64,000 bases of DNA, from NCBI GenBank assembly GCA_017311185.1, contig JAESUZ010003883.1, positions 1,941,501-2,005,500 on the forward strand, in the 5' to 3' direction. The notes under the pieces are model-generated. The model ran no database searches and was not told the origin of the DNA. It saw only the letters and a program-made list of their open reading frames with translations. Shown here piece after piece: positions 36,151 to 47,429 of this stretch. Numbering within the stretch: position 1 is the stretch's first letter; every line of letters begins with the position of its first letter. Source of the stretch: Proteles cristata cristata (Eukaryota; Chordata; Mammalia; Carnivora; Hyaenidae). A program made the translations under genes and the position numbers.

Positions 36151-37364
36151 ATTTTTCTGAGACTCGGGACAAGCTGTGTTTTATCTCTAACCACTGACCC
36201 GTCAAGAGAAATCAGCTGTTATGCCAAAGAAGCAAAAAACATCACATTCCTATTATAGCGCTAAGACTAAAGAAGAAAGCTGCTGTGCATATCCTAGACT
36301 TTCCGTGCAGGATGTGAAACCACAGCATAGTGAGGCCCCTGTAATGGGATTTATTATACTTTTTATGTGAGAATAATATTTCCAGGGCTTTCAGGTACAT
36401 TTAGCACAAAGGCTTTTCCTTGTACCAACGCGCCGAGACACAGGAAGCTCAGTTACCATTAAAGCTGTGGCTTAGATCACCCAGATTTTTGCATGAGAAA
36501 GAGTGCGTGAGAAAACAGCACAACGGCTGGAAACCATCACGTGCAATAATTTAATCACGTTCAACTCAGTACGTTCGTGCCTGCTGCCGTTTCTTTCCTG
36601 TTTCCTTAGTAGACTATCATTTTCTGCCTCTGCTGTTTACAGGAATACATTTTATTTCAAAAGCAAGATTTTTCTTGGCACTCTACTCACCCATGACTGT
36701 TCGTTGAATATTTTTTTAATGTTATAACTCAACTCTTTGTACGGCTAAAATGGCCAAGGCTCTTTCATGTTGTTGTTCTTATTTTTCCCCACATCAAGCA
36801 TTCTGACCGCTGCTGTCAAAATCTGATAATAAATGAAGATTTCTCCCACAGTGGACCTCTTATAACCATGGCAACTCCATCAGCAGCTAATGGCCACATT
36901 GCAAAAATGCTTTTCAAAAGGACAGCTTCTCACACTGCTGCAGTACAAATGTCCTTTTCTTACCTTTTCTCCATAACGATGCTAACAAAACAACACATCC
37001 CAAGCAAACATTTGCTTTGTGGCGCACATGGGGGGCCACTTTAAAAATAAAAATCAAGAAAGTAGAAGAGAAATGACAAATAAAAGAGAAAGCATAGCAC
37101 TATATTGGGGAAAGATGCTGCTGGCTTAGCAGCATTAACAACATAGTTTTACTCTTTTTACAACTGAAATCAGTGTCGGTATTGCTTAAGAATTTGAGAA
37201 TTTTTATTGTGGTTACTCCACCACTGTCAACCAGGGAGGTTTTCTAGAACGCTTGTTTTTATTTAGTTTCATAGGATTAATCTCTCGGAATAATTGGTCG
37301 GTTTTGGTAAGGCAGCTCTTTGCATTTATGTATAAATACTGCTATCTGTTGTTTCCAGAAGACA
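36151..37364. other. Repeat-free block
   Basis: About 1.2 kb with no mobile element I recognise, in a repeat-rich window. It has a mixed, complex sequence with no long open frame. It is a candidate for conserved regulatory DNA only by absence of repeats. Confidence 0.35.
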
Positions 37365-37375
37365 GACACTTTTAT

Positions 37376-37620
37376 TTTTATTTTTTAATTTTTTTTAAAT
37401 TGTTTTTTATTCTTGAGAGAGAGAGAGTGAGAGAGAGAGAGAGAGAGAGAACATGAGCAAGGGAGGGGCAGAGCGAGAGCGGGTCACAGAATCTAAAGCA
37501 GGCTTCGGGCTCTGAGCTGTCAGCACGGAACCTAAAGCAGGGCTCGAGCCCACAAGCCATGAGATCATGACCTGAGCCGAAGTCAGACGCTCAACTGACT
37601 GAGCCACCCAGGTGCCCCAA
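37376..37620 (-). mobile_element. Felid SINE with 11-bp duplication
   Basis: Complete minus-strand copy with expanded GA tract (37416-37451). Flanked by 'gacacttttat' at 37365-37375 and 37625-37635. Confidence 0.95.
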
Positions 37621-37683
37621 AATGGACACTTTTATACTCTTCTGTATACCCTTGAAAGAATCCCAGAGCAGGATCAGCATGTG

Positions 37684-37740
37684 GATCCTTCAGCCCACCT
37701 CAAATGCATCTCCATATGCACTAAATGACAGGAATTCATG
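37684..37740 (+). repeat. 57-bp dispersed duplication, copy A
   Basis: Matches 38404-38460 at 56 of 57 positions (t/c at 37690/38410). This copy sits in apparently unique sequence and is probably the donor. Confidence 0.95.
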
Positions 37741-37892
37741 CCTGAGCCCTGCTCTCAGACACTGAAACATGCTCTGGCTCTCCTGTGTATAAGATAGACC
37801 AAAACTAATTGCTAAGGTGAAAACTTTCCCTAGGTGTCTGCTTCTGGAGCACCCCACCTATTAAAACAAAGGAGGATGGTTTCTACTTTCTT

Positions 37893-37946
37893 ATTTTAGT
37901 TTATTTATTTACTTAAAGAGAGAGAAAGAGCTGTAGAGGGGCAGAA

Positions 37947-37987
<41 letters not shown>

Positions 37988-38115
37988 CTCAAGCAGGCTT
38001 CACACTGCCAGTGCAGATCCCCACGTGAAGCTTGAACTCCTGAACTGGGAGATCATGACCTGAGATGAAATCTAGAGTCAGATATTTTAGCCAACTGAGC
38101 CCCTCAGGTGCCCCT
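37893..38115 (-). mobile_element. Older Can-SINE type copy
   Basis: Minus-strand copy of the older type ('gcttcacactgccagtgcag' in the plus reading). A (GA)n run of about 18 units lies at 37949-37984. No clear duplication. Confidence 0.88.
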
Positions 38116-38314
38116 CTAATTTAAATTCTTGTTAAGGAAATAACAGACTTACCTACCTACCTATCTATTTACCCACCTGTTTATAAATATATATTTAGGA
38201 AAATGAACTTCCCCATATCTCAGAGAACTCGAAGCTTGAAGATGTTTTTTCCTTTTTGATGCACTTTGAACTATCAATAGTTATTACTAAGTAAGCACAG
38301 GTTAGAACCTCATA

Positions 38315-38509
38315 TCAGTTCCATCCATGTAGTTGCAAGTGGCAAGATTTCATTCTTTTTGATTGTGAAGTAATATTCCATTATGTGTATGTATGTATAT
38401 ATAGATCCTCCAGCCCACCTCAAATGCATCTCCATATGCACTAAATGACAGGAATTCATGTCATTTAGATATAGGGGCTCTTTCCATAATTTGGCTGTTG
38501 TCGAGTATA
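38315..38509 (-). mobile_element. L1 3' region, inverted 5' part
   Basis: Antisense L1 ORF2-end sequence: 'tccatccatgtagttgcaag', 'tcattctttttgattgtgaa', 'gtaatattccattatgtgta', then 'tttccataatttggctgttg'. It is interrupted by the 57-bp copy at 38404-38460. It joins a sense-oriented 3' part near 38510, the usual product of twin priming. Confidence 0.8.
38404..38460 (+). repeat. 57-bp dispersed duplication, copy B, inside L1
   Basis: Second copy of 37684-37740, lying inside the inverted L1 arm in place of expected L1 sequence. Confidence 0.95.
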
Positions 38510-38856
38510 CTATGCTAAGTTAAGGAGTCAGAGAAAGACAATACCCTATGATTTCACTCATATGTGGAATTTAAGAAACAAAACAGATAAACATGAGGAA
38601 GGGAAGGAAAAATAAGATAAAAACAAAGAGGGAGGCAAACCATAAGAGACTCTTAAGTACAGAGAAGAAACCAAGGTCTACGGAAGGGGAGCTGAGTAGC
38701 AGGATGGGTTAAATGGGTGATGGGTACTAAGAACCTCACTTGTTGGGATGAGCACTGGGTGTTCTATGTAAGTGATGAATCACTAAATTCTACTCCTGAA
38801 ACCATTGTTACACTATATGTTAACTAACTTGGATTTAAATAAAATTTTAAAAAAAA
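38510..38856 (+). mobile_element. L1 3' end, sense part
   Basis: 'ctatgctaagttaaggagtc', 'gatttcactcatatgtggaa', 'gatgagcactgggtgttcta' and 'aacttggatttaaataaaat' run to an A-rich end. No convincing target-site duplication seen for the composite. Confidence 0.88.
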
Positions 38857-39334
38857 GAGAAAGAAATAATTAAGGCAAAAATAATAACAGTGCTCTATGG
38901 AGCACATAACAGGTGTAGAAGTAAAATGTGTGATAATAACTCAAAAGAAAGAAGGAAAGCATAGAAATAAAATGTTGTAAAGCTGTTATATAAACATAAA
39001 ATATAAAGATACTATATTTTAAAATTTTTTAAAAAGAACCTCACATCCGGTTTCCAAGTACAGCAGGATTTGTTGATGCCTTCAACACTGACAGCAGGTA
39101 CATTTCATTAATGTAAATAATCATCTCCCTCAGAGGTATTCAGAATTAAATGGTCTATATAGGGTTGACACAAGGGTAGGGATAGCCCATCCCATAGAGT
39201 AACAGAAAAGTTAATTTTTATTAACCATATATGACCATTTAAATTTTACTTTACCCAAAAACTGTTTGTTTATTTTAACTTTTCCAAAGCTATTTTCTCT
39301 CTATAAAAGTTCTTTAATCATATGGATAGGCTTA
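38857..39334. other. Unassigned sequence
   Basis: AT-rich. No element recognised. Confidence 0.3.
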
Positions 39335-39500
39335 AGAGTTAAGATTCTAAGATTTGCATCAGAGCTCTGTTTCTTTCTGCTGGGAAGCAGCAGACAAGTA
39401 ACCCAAACTAACTTAATCTCAAGGCATTAATTTGTAAAGCCATACTGATAATAGTTCTCCCTCAAGGGATAGCTGGAGAGAAGAGTTGGCTTAACACATA
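39335..39500 (+). repeat. MIR
   Basis: 'gttaagattctaagatttgc', 'gacaagtaacccaaactaac' and 'gtaaagccatactgataata' are MIR blocks in order. Confidence 0.6.
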
Positions 39501-41536
39501 TGCGAACACCCAGCTCTGTAACTGCAGGAAACTAAATTACTCATGAATGGTTTTCCCCATGTTCCCCATCATTTCTGACTCTCACTTTCTTCTTGTCTGG
39601 AGTCACGAGATAAGGCTCACATTCCTCATTTGAGCATCTATTTTATAAACCAATTTGGAAAGTGTGTACAATTATGTGCTTTCTGCTAAAGGTAAGACAA
39701 GTTGAACTAGACACTGCAAGATTATCAGTGCGAAGTTTTGGTTTCCCTTAATCAAATCAAATGTTATAAAATTTGATAATATACGTAAGATCACTACCAT
39801 AAAAATCCCTCAGTTTGTCCCACATAAAATTAAATTTAAAATCACAAAATGGTATATTTCCTTTTGGAATGGCTTCACCAAGTTTCAGCAGAGGAAGGAA
39901 TTTGGAGAATCCCATCACTGACAGCCCATTCCAAAGACTATGACCTGACCTTTTTTTACCTCCGTGGTGGGAATGTATCAGGTTAGTAAGAAAACACAAA
40001 TTGTAACAAATAAAGATGTCAGAATATTCTACAGGAAACGTACCCTTTAAATCTTTTTTCAAAGCAGACTTCAGAGGAGGATTCAACAAAAAACATTGCA
40101 AACCATTAATATTTGTCCTGACAAAGAAACTTTCATCCTCAGAGGGTACCAGAATAAATTTGAAGCTTTAAAAAATATTTTTGTGTGGCTACAAAAAAGA
40201 CACTAAATGTAAATATACGAACCCATTTTGAACTATAGTCATCCAGGTACGATGATGCTACAATATGCAGGTGTACATATAACTTTTGGAAATACCCATA
40301 AAGTCTGAGTTCAAGAAATACTCTTGCCTATCATCTTGAGTCCAAGATGCATTATCAAACTGCAAGCAAGCATTGTCAAATCAGAATCCAGGTCTACCAG
40401 TCAGTAAGAGACAAAGCCCAAATGATGAATTGGGAAGAAAAAAATAAAAGAAAACCAAAGAAAAACCAATGCTGTTCTCTGACGAAGCAGATCGAAGCAG
40501 TGTATCAAGCCAGCATTTTTCTAGGTATACATTCAACTATACAAAGGAGTCACTGTGTTCGTCCTATGTTTCTTGATATTCTTGGGCCTTAGTGATTCAA
40601 ATAGAGTCTGCCTTTCTGTCATTATCTCAGTCTCCAATACTTTAGATAACCTGCAGAAAGTGAGATATATACAACCAACAATTTGCTTCCACATATAACT
40701 CTCTCTTTTTTTTCATTTAAAAACTAAATCTACTGTTGGAAGAAGAAAATCACCAACTATATATTTAAGTCCTTTTATTTCTTATCTAGGACTTTGTAGT
40801 GTAAAAAAAAAATGAAACCTGATATTCCTCCATTGGGAAATACACTTTTTCCTATATTAACCAATGTAACTTAGGATCTTTATAAAAATGATGGAAATGT
40901 TCCCAGCTCAAATTATGATTTAAAATATAAAAGGCATTAAATGATAATTTCCCATAGAGAACAGAAGCATATTTTCTTCAGAGCAATGTTGGCATTGCCT
41001 GGTCAATAAAACAATGTTTTCTTCTCTATTAACTCATTTGGTAGAAACAAATTTCAGATGGCCCAAACCACATGACCACTATAGTGAAAACTTAAAATTT
41101 ATTACTGTGTTCTCAAGTTGAGAATTGACAAACAATAAATTTTTCTTTTTCCATTTTTCTTTTTTGTTGTTGTTCATGATGACATCCACTGACAGACACC
41201 TGGCATGGTGTGTACTATGCATGGAAAGAACAAAATTCAACAAAGAATAGGGAGAAGAAAGGGTAGAAAAATTCTTTTGCCGTTTAGTATGAGTGCTGAG
41301 ATCATTTTTTTTTTTTTTTTTTTAAGATGAAAGGCGTTGGTTGTTTTGGGAAATTTTCCATGTTTGTTAAACCCATACAATTATACTTCCAAAAATTACC
41401 TAAGAAATTCCTGATGTTCCCTTTTTTGGCCAAAGTTATACATAACAATGATTAACACACAGTAGATACTCAATAAATTATGAGTGAATCAGCGAACATG
41501 GCCCAATAGAAAGTTTGCTTATTTTTCGAGACCTAA
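39501..41536. other. Long stretch without recognised repeats or genes
   Basis: About 2 kb. A 114-codon minus frame at 39757-40101 (starting MQCFLLNPPLKSALKK) has no recognised domain, no repeat beneath it and no visible splice context. T19 run at 41305-41323. Confidence 0.3.
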
Positions 41537-41757
41537 CATATTAACATAGCACTTACTTCGGTGCTAGGCACTGCCCTAAGCACTCTGTAAATTTGAACTC
41601 ATAATCCTTGTAACAACCCCAGCAGATTCATTCTATTATTATCTTCATCTTACAGGTGAGGAAGTTAGGGCAAAGAGAAGTTGTCCAAAGCCACACAACT
41701 GACAATAATAGAGCCAGACTTTGAAACCAGAAATTCGGTTCCCAATGCATTAATCTC
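41537..41757 (-). repeat. MIR, antisense
   Basis: 'gtgctaggcactgccctaag', 'cttcatcttacaggtgagga' and 'gtccaaagccacacaactga' form a nearly complete antisense MIR. Confidence 0.88.
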
Positions 41758-42204
41758 CATTAACTATGCTATCTCTGCGTGGTTTTTTGCAGGAGTTAAT
41801 CTTGCTCAGATTTCAGTTTGGTTTACTTATACTAGGCTTCTTAAAATTATATTGGTTGTTGCTCCAAATTTGAGGTAGTCTGGTGGGGCTTCTAAAATAA
41901 CAGTGGATTTCTATCTCCCCTGTTACCTGATCCTCTCTGCCAATGGAAAGGATATTTGATTTTTTTTAGTAGTTTAGTATAATTATATTCAATCTAACAG
42001 AAATAAAATCCTGAGGGAAAGATATAGCTCTAATTTTTAAATTGTGTTTATGGTAAACATGGGTCCTTATTGGACCCTTATTATTGTTGGGTCCTTATTA
42101 TTGTCTAGATGTGCTACCCCAAAGAAATCATTGAGCCTCAAAACTGAGATTGTGGATGAACTCTGATTTAAGAAACTTAAAAGGGACACCTTATCATCAT
42201 CAAT
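41758..42204. other. Unassigned sequence
   Basis: Contains a local duplication of 'gggtccttatt' units at about 42060-42100. Otherwise nothing recognised. Confidence 0.3.
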
Positions 42205-42415
42205 GAGGTAATGGATTGAGCTTTGGAGTCAGACAGATTCGGAGTTGTATCCTTACCCTGTCATTTACCATTTTGTGTGGCCTTAGGCACATACTTTTAA
42301 TTTCTTAACACCTAATGATCCTTAGTCATAAAATGGAGCTAATAATGTGAGTTCCTGGAGTTATTTGGATAATTTTATACATCAGGTCATAGTAAATGCT
42401 CAAAAATGTGATTTC
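42205..42415 (+). repeat. MIR
   Basis: 'ctttggagtcagacagattc', 'tcataaaatggagctaataa' and 'catagtaaatgctcaaaaat' form a nearly full sense MIR. Confidence 0.88.
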
Positions 42416-42654
42416 TTTTCCCTTTATAGTGATTAAATATAGTAATTATAATTATTTTTCCAGGTAAAATGAGAACTTTATGATGTTATCTGTCTGCAAA
42501 TTTCTGCAAAGAATTTTTAAGATACCAAAGATTTTATGAAAAGTGACTTTCTTTAACCTTTAAAATAGGTATACCTCTTCTCTATATATATCTTTTCCAT
42601 ATATACAGAGATAGGGGACAGAGTGATATGTCATGATTGCACCTTCTACATCTT

Positions 42655-42672
42655 AAATCTCCACCAATAGAT
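42655..42672. repeat. Target-site duplication of L1, left
   Basis: 'aaatctccaccaatagat', 17/18 matching 43123-43140 (right copy 'aaatctccaccaacagat'). Confidence 0.9.
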
Positions 42673-43122
42673 AGATATATAGATATAGATATAGATGATA
42701 TATAGATATAGATACAATGGAATATTACTCAGTGATCAAAAAGAATGAAATTCTGCCATTTGCAACAACATGGATAGAGCTAGAGTATATCATGCTAAGC
42801 GAAATAAGTCAGTTGGAAAAAGACAAATATATGATTTCACTCATGTGAAATTTAAGAAACAAAACAGATGAACATAAGGAAAGAGAAGCAAAAATAAAAT
42901 AAAAACACAGAGGGAGACAAACCATAAGAGACTCTTAAATACAGAGAACCAACTGAGGGTTGCGGGCAGGGGTGGGGGATGGGCTACATGGGCAATGGGC
43001 AGTAAGGAAGCACTTGTGGGGATGAGCACCGGGTGTTATACGTAACTGATAAATCACTAAATTCTATTTTCAAAATCATTACTAGACTGTATGTTAACTG
43101 ACTTGGATTTAAATTTTTTTAA
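42673..43122 (+). mobile_element. 5'-truncated L1 3' end with 18-bp duplication
   Basis: Starts in a GATA-like simple repeat (to about 42713). It continues 'caatggaatattactcagtg', 'catgctaagcgaaataagtc' and 'gatttcactcatgtgaaat', then the G-rich 3' UTR and an A-rich end. Same subfamily as the L1 ending at 38856, with related 3' UTRs. Confidence 0.95.
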
Positions 43123-43140
43123 AAATCTCCACCAACAGAT

Positions 43141-43654
43141 TTGAATTAGACAAAAATAAAAATGGCATTATCACCAGCAGGTCACATGTAAAAAGTTTCA
43201 GTTTCCATTAGCATAGTAAACATTAAACATTTCAGATCCTTTATTCAGTAAATAGTAAAATGTCACCCTGCAAAGTTACATTTTTTTTAATGTTCCTTCA
43301 CCATTGGCCTTTGTTTTGAAAGACTTTATCTCTCAATAAAACTGAATTTATCCAGTAATACTTAATTTAGTTTTCATTTCATGTATTGAAATTATATATA
43401 CAGATATAGTCAAGTTTCTTATCAACAGGAAGCCACTAATGTTCTCACACTTAGTTGATACAATTCCAATAAAAAGCAAAGAAACTTGATACATTGACTC
43501 ATCTTTATAATCTTCTTGCAGTTAATGATTGTAGATTGTATCAATAGTCACCAATATTCACTTCATATCCCTAAGGGAAGATTATACATTTCAGTCCTGT
43601 TAAACTCAGGTGGCCTCAGTTTATGACTTGCTTTGACCACAAATATGAACAGAC
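43141..43654. other. Unassigned sequence
   Basis: AT-rich. No element recognised. Confidence 0.3.
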
Positions 43655-44640
43655 TAGAGTGTGTCAATTCCAGGTGGAAGCTTCAAGAAAAGTTCCTTGA
43701 GCTGAAACCTGAGGGACTGGTAGATAAAAGCCAAGCAAAGAGTGGAGAGAACCTATTCTACACAGAGAAAATGGCATGCACTAAGCCTATGGAAAGAGAT
43801 TGTAAAATTCAAACCTCTGCTTTAGTGTAATTAAAGTACAGAAAGTCAGAGAACCATGAGGGGTAAGGCTACTTTGGGAGGAAGGGAGGTCAGATTGCAC
43901 AAGCTTGTGGGTCATAGCAAGGATTTTATGTTTTATGCCAGGTGCAGTGTGAAGCCACATGAGAGATGGAACCATGGAAATGACATGATAGGATTTAGAC
44001 ATGTAAAGAGCTCTCAGAACTTTGTGCACAGAGCAAATTGGAAAGGGAGATAATGAAAATGTTTAGACCAGATGTAAAGCTAATGTGATAATCCAGGCTG
44101 GAATTGATAATGGTTTGACCCAGAACAGTGGCTCTGGAGATGCAAGAAGAAGATGGATTTGAAATATACACAGGGACAGATTTAATAGATGCTGAATATA
44201 TTTTTGCCTGATAGAATAATGATAGATAGATTGTGGAGATGTGGAAGAAGTGAAGGATGCCTTTGGGGTTATGGATCAAGCAATTGGATGAAAAGAGACT
44301 CCATTTATGTTGAAGGGAATAACTTGCAGATGTGCCCAGTTGGAGAACAAGAGCAAATATATTTCGATCTGAGGACATAATGTGGAGAGCCCACTGGGAA
44401 GTTAGTGCTTTGAGAAAAAATCTGTACAGGTGGCATAAATTTGGGATCTGTCAACACATAGATGGTACTTAAAGCCATAAGAATGAATGAGATTATTTAG
44501 AAAGAAAGTATAGAAGGAGAAGAGAGAAAAGCACCCAGGACCAAGAGCTGAGTAACTCTAACATTTAATCAGAGAGAGGAAGAGGAACGTGGCAGAAAAG
44601 CTGAAAACAACAAAAAGTTATAATAAGGATGAAGTGTGTC
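43655..44640 (-). repeat. L2 LINE ORF2 region, antisense, decayed
   Basis: About 1 kb of antisense L2. Plus-strand blocks include 'ggattttatgttttatgcca', 'ggaaatgacatgataggatt', 'gataatccaggctggaattg' and 'aaatttgggatctgtcaaca'. The 127-codon minus frame 43995-44378 is a broken remnant of the reverse-transcriptase C-terminal region, not a gene. Confidence 0.75.
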
Positions 44641-45714
44641 CCTCAAGAAAGCACTTAATTGAATCTTTCATTCTGAAGATATAGGATGGGCATATTTTCC
44701 AAAAGGAGAGTAAGAATCAATAGGTTCTGAGCATGGGTCGATCAAGGAATGATAGAGTGGCCTCAGAGGATGGCGGAGAGGAGGGGTACAGGCTCCCAGG
44801 TAAGGCCTGTAGAAGCTTCAGCTAGCTCACAATTTTGGTTTAACATTGAGGTATTTCTTTATTGCCCATAATGCTTCCTCTGTACAAAGGCATTCACTGT
44901 CACTCTGTATGTTTATATAACACACTAGTATGCTTAAACTCTGTTCATCTCCTTCTAGTAGCTATACCTGCATTTTGGGTCACTGCCACCAAGTAAGTAC
45001 CATTTCTTCAACTACTACTCATGGTCCACAAAGCAGTCACAGTCTACATATAGAAATGATCTTACTTTTTTCCTCCTCACTGTACATGGAAGTGAGTGCT
45101 TTCGCCTTCCTCAAACTGCAGGCGCTGTACTACATATAGTTGCAGAATGGCCCTCCCAACAAGGGATTAAAAATTCCTGAAAGGGGAAAAAACACTTGGG
45201 ATTATCACATTTATACGGGGCAACAAATTAGACACATTGTTTCTGGTCTGGCCACTTAACTACCCCCAACTTGATATAGAGTACATACTTTGAAGGACTC
45301 CTAACTTGGAGGAAAAGTAGTCACTGTTCCCCAAAATGATGCCACCTCTCCATCCCACCCACCTAAGGTGGCAGCATGGGGTAACAAACTTATTTTAGGA
45401 AACTCACCCCCTAGGAAATACATTGGTGAATGCCTATCTGATTCTGCATGAATACTTACAGTTTTCCCTTGGCTGTATAGACTCATTTCTCTGCCACAGT
45501 CTGCCCTCACCTCTAGCCCTAGCCAAGAACCACAGAGAGTCTAAATCATAATACCTAATAAATTCCAAGAGATCAACAAATATTAGTTCCTTTCTTTTCT
45601 TCCTGTCCACAAGCCTGGATCTCAGCTTCTGGTTGACCTGATTACTTTCCTAATTCTGAGCCCATTATAAATCCTAGTAATAAGGGCCATTCTCATATTC
45701 ATTATTCCATTTAT
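44641..45714. other. Unassigned sequence
   Basis: About 1.1 kb. Frames of 69 codons at 44930-45139 (plus) and 45301-45510 (minus) have no recognised homology. Confidence 0.3.
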
Positions 45715-45736
45715 GAGTAATAATATCATGGGACAC

Positions 45737-45931
45737 CAGGGCACCTCAGTCAGTTGAGAATCCAACTTTGGCTCAAGTCATGAACTTGAGGTTCATGAGT
45801 TCGAGCCCGCGTTGGCTGGGTGCTGTCAGCTCATAGACTGGAGCCTACTTTGGATTCATTGTCTCTCTTTCTCTCTGTTCCACCCCCACTCACACTCTGT
45901 CTCTCAAAAATAAATTTAAAAAAAATTTTAA
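45737..45931 (+). mobile_element. SINE, A box deleted
   Basis: Head reads 'agggcacctcagtcagttga', lacking the same eight bases 'tgggtggc' as the copy at 8861. The body has further deletions. Imperfect flanks 'gagtaataata' (45715-45725) and 'gagtaaaaata' (45932-45942), with 11 unexplained bases before the head. Confidence 0.9.
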
Positions 45932-45979
45932 GAGTAAAAATAACTGTATAAAATTCATCATCATGAAAATGCCATTCTA

Positions 45980-46201
45980 GGGACGCCTGGGTGGCTTAGT
46001 CGGTTAAGCGTCCGACTTTTGCTTAGGTCATGATCTCGTAGTTCGTGGGTTCGGCCCCGCGTCGGGCTCTTTGCTGACTGCCAGCTCAGAGCCTGGAGCC
46101 TGTTTCAGTCTGTGACTCCCTCTCTCTCTGACCCTCCCCTGTTCACGCTGTCTCTCTCTCTCCTAGAAATAAAATAAAAAACATTTAAAAAAAAAAAAAA
46201 A
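45980..46201 (+). mobile_element. Young felid SINE with perfect 15-bp duplication
   Basis: Head 'ggacgcctgggtggcttagt' and subfamily mark 'gactgccagctcagagcc'. The B box has lost two bases ('ggttcggccccgcg'). The tail is a long A run. Duplication 'gaaaatgccattcta' at 45965-45979 and 46202-46216. Confidence 0.97.
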
Positions 46202-46461
46202 GAAAATGCCATTCTATCCTTTGTTTAGGCAGGAATTTTCATGAGAGGTAAGTTTTAAGTTACTCTTGAGTTTGGTTTTGTTGACTGAAATACTTCAGAG
46301 CCCAGCACAGCAGCCCTACCATGCAGTTAGCTGGTCAAAACCTTGGGGAGTTGTTGGGAACCAGCCTCTTCATTCTGTGCATCCTGGTTAGACTTATTCT
46401 CTAATCCATGCAGAACAGCTGCTTCCTCTGGTTACTTCTATCGTCCCAATCATTTATCTTT

Positions 46462-46676
46462 TTTTAATGTTTTTATTTATTTCTGAGAGAGAGAGACACA
46501 CACACACAGCGTGAGCAGGGGAGGGTCAGAGAGAGAGGGAGACACAGAATCAGAAGCAGGCTCCAGGCTCTGAGCTGTCAGTCCAGAGCCTGACATGGGG
46601 CTCGAACCCACCAACCATGAGATCATGACCTGAGCTGAAGTCGGACGCTCAACCAACTGAGGCCCCCAGGTGCCCC
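46462..46676 (-). mobile_element. Felid SINE
   Basis: Complete minus-strand copy with a short (CA)n in the tail-side tract. Flanked by 'ttatcttt' at 46454-46461 and 46677-46684. Confidence 0.93.
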
Positions 46677-46979
46677 TTATCTTTAAAGAAAAGATTTAGA
46701 GTATGATCAGGACCAATCTGTGTGCTGAAGTTGCTATAGTCCCAACCTTAGATCTTTTGAGACAGTGTGTTTAGATACAAATGTTGGTTACTTCTGTCAC
46801 CATCGGACAGCTGCTTGTCTCCTTGTCTTTTACAGAACTATAAGACACAACCCAAAATGATACTTGAACTTTCTTCTTAAAATCTAAAATCCCATTTTCC
46901 ACGGAATCTTCACACATATATTTCTAATCAAATAGAACAATCTAGTGATAATCCACTTTGCCATAAAGTATAATGAGAA

Positions 46980-47170
46980 GGGCCATGGGTGAAAAGATTT
47001 AAAGTTTAAGGATCTGAATTTCACTCTTGGTTTTATTGTTTCATATTTGAATGCCCTTTAACTTTCTGAACTTTTGTTCATTTTTCTCTTCTGTTCTATT
47101 GACTCAAAAGGAGTGATTATGAGGCTGAATTAAGATACTGTCTTTGAAAGCATTGAAAATTATCTTTATA
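46980..47170 (+). repeat. Possible MIR fragment
   Basis: 'gatctgaatttcactcttgg' and 'tgaggctgaattaagatact' fit a decayed MIR. Confidence 0.4.
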
Positions 47171-47287
47171 TCTGATTGTTGATAATGGAAAGATTACATA
47201 ATTTCAAAAAACTACATCTGTCATGTTAAGACTGAGTTTAGTTCCTTTCTCGACCACACTTTGCCCAAAAAGAAGAGAATGATCTAG

Positions 47288-47415
47288 ATCAGTGGTTCTC
47301 ACACCTGGCTGATTTCACCTGGAAAGCTCTAAAATGTATAGAGAGATTCTCAAGCTCTACTTATCAAGGCTTTGATTCAGTGGACAGGGAAATCAGCCCA
47401 GGAAACTGTGTTTTG
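47288..47415 (+). repeat. MER5-type DNA transposon fragment
   Basis: 'gatcagtggttctcacacct', 'tttcacctggaaagctctaa' and 'gccca-ggaaactgtg'-like sequence match the non-autonomous hAT element MER5. One terminal inverted repeat is visible. Confidence 0.65.
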
Positions 47416-47429
47416 TATAAGCTTCACAA

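Noticed and set aside
37684..38460. The 57-bp repeat as a target-site duplication
   Set aside because: Far too long for an L1 duplication, and copy B lies inside the L1 rather than at its edge.
41305..41323. T19 run as the tail of a retrocopy
   Set aside because: No recognisable element or duplication next to it.
43995..44378. 127-codon minus-strand open frame as a gene
   Set aside because: It is a decayed part of the L2 reverse-transcriptase region.
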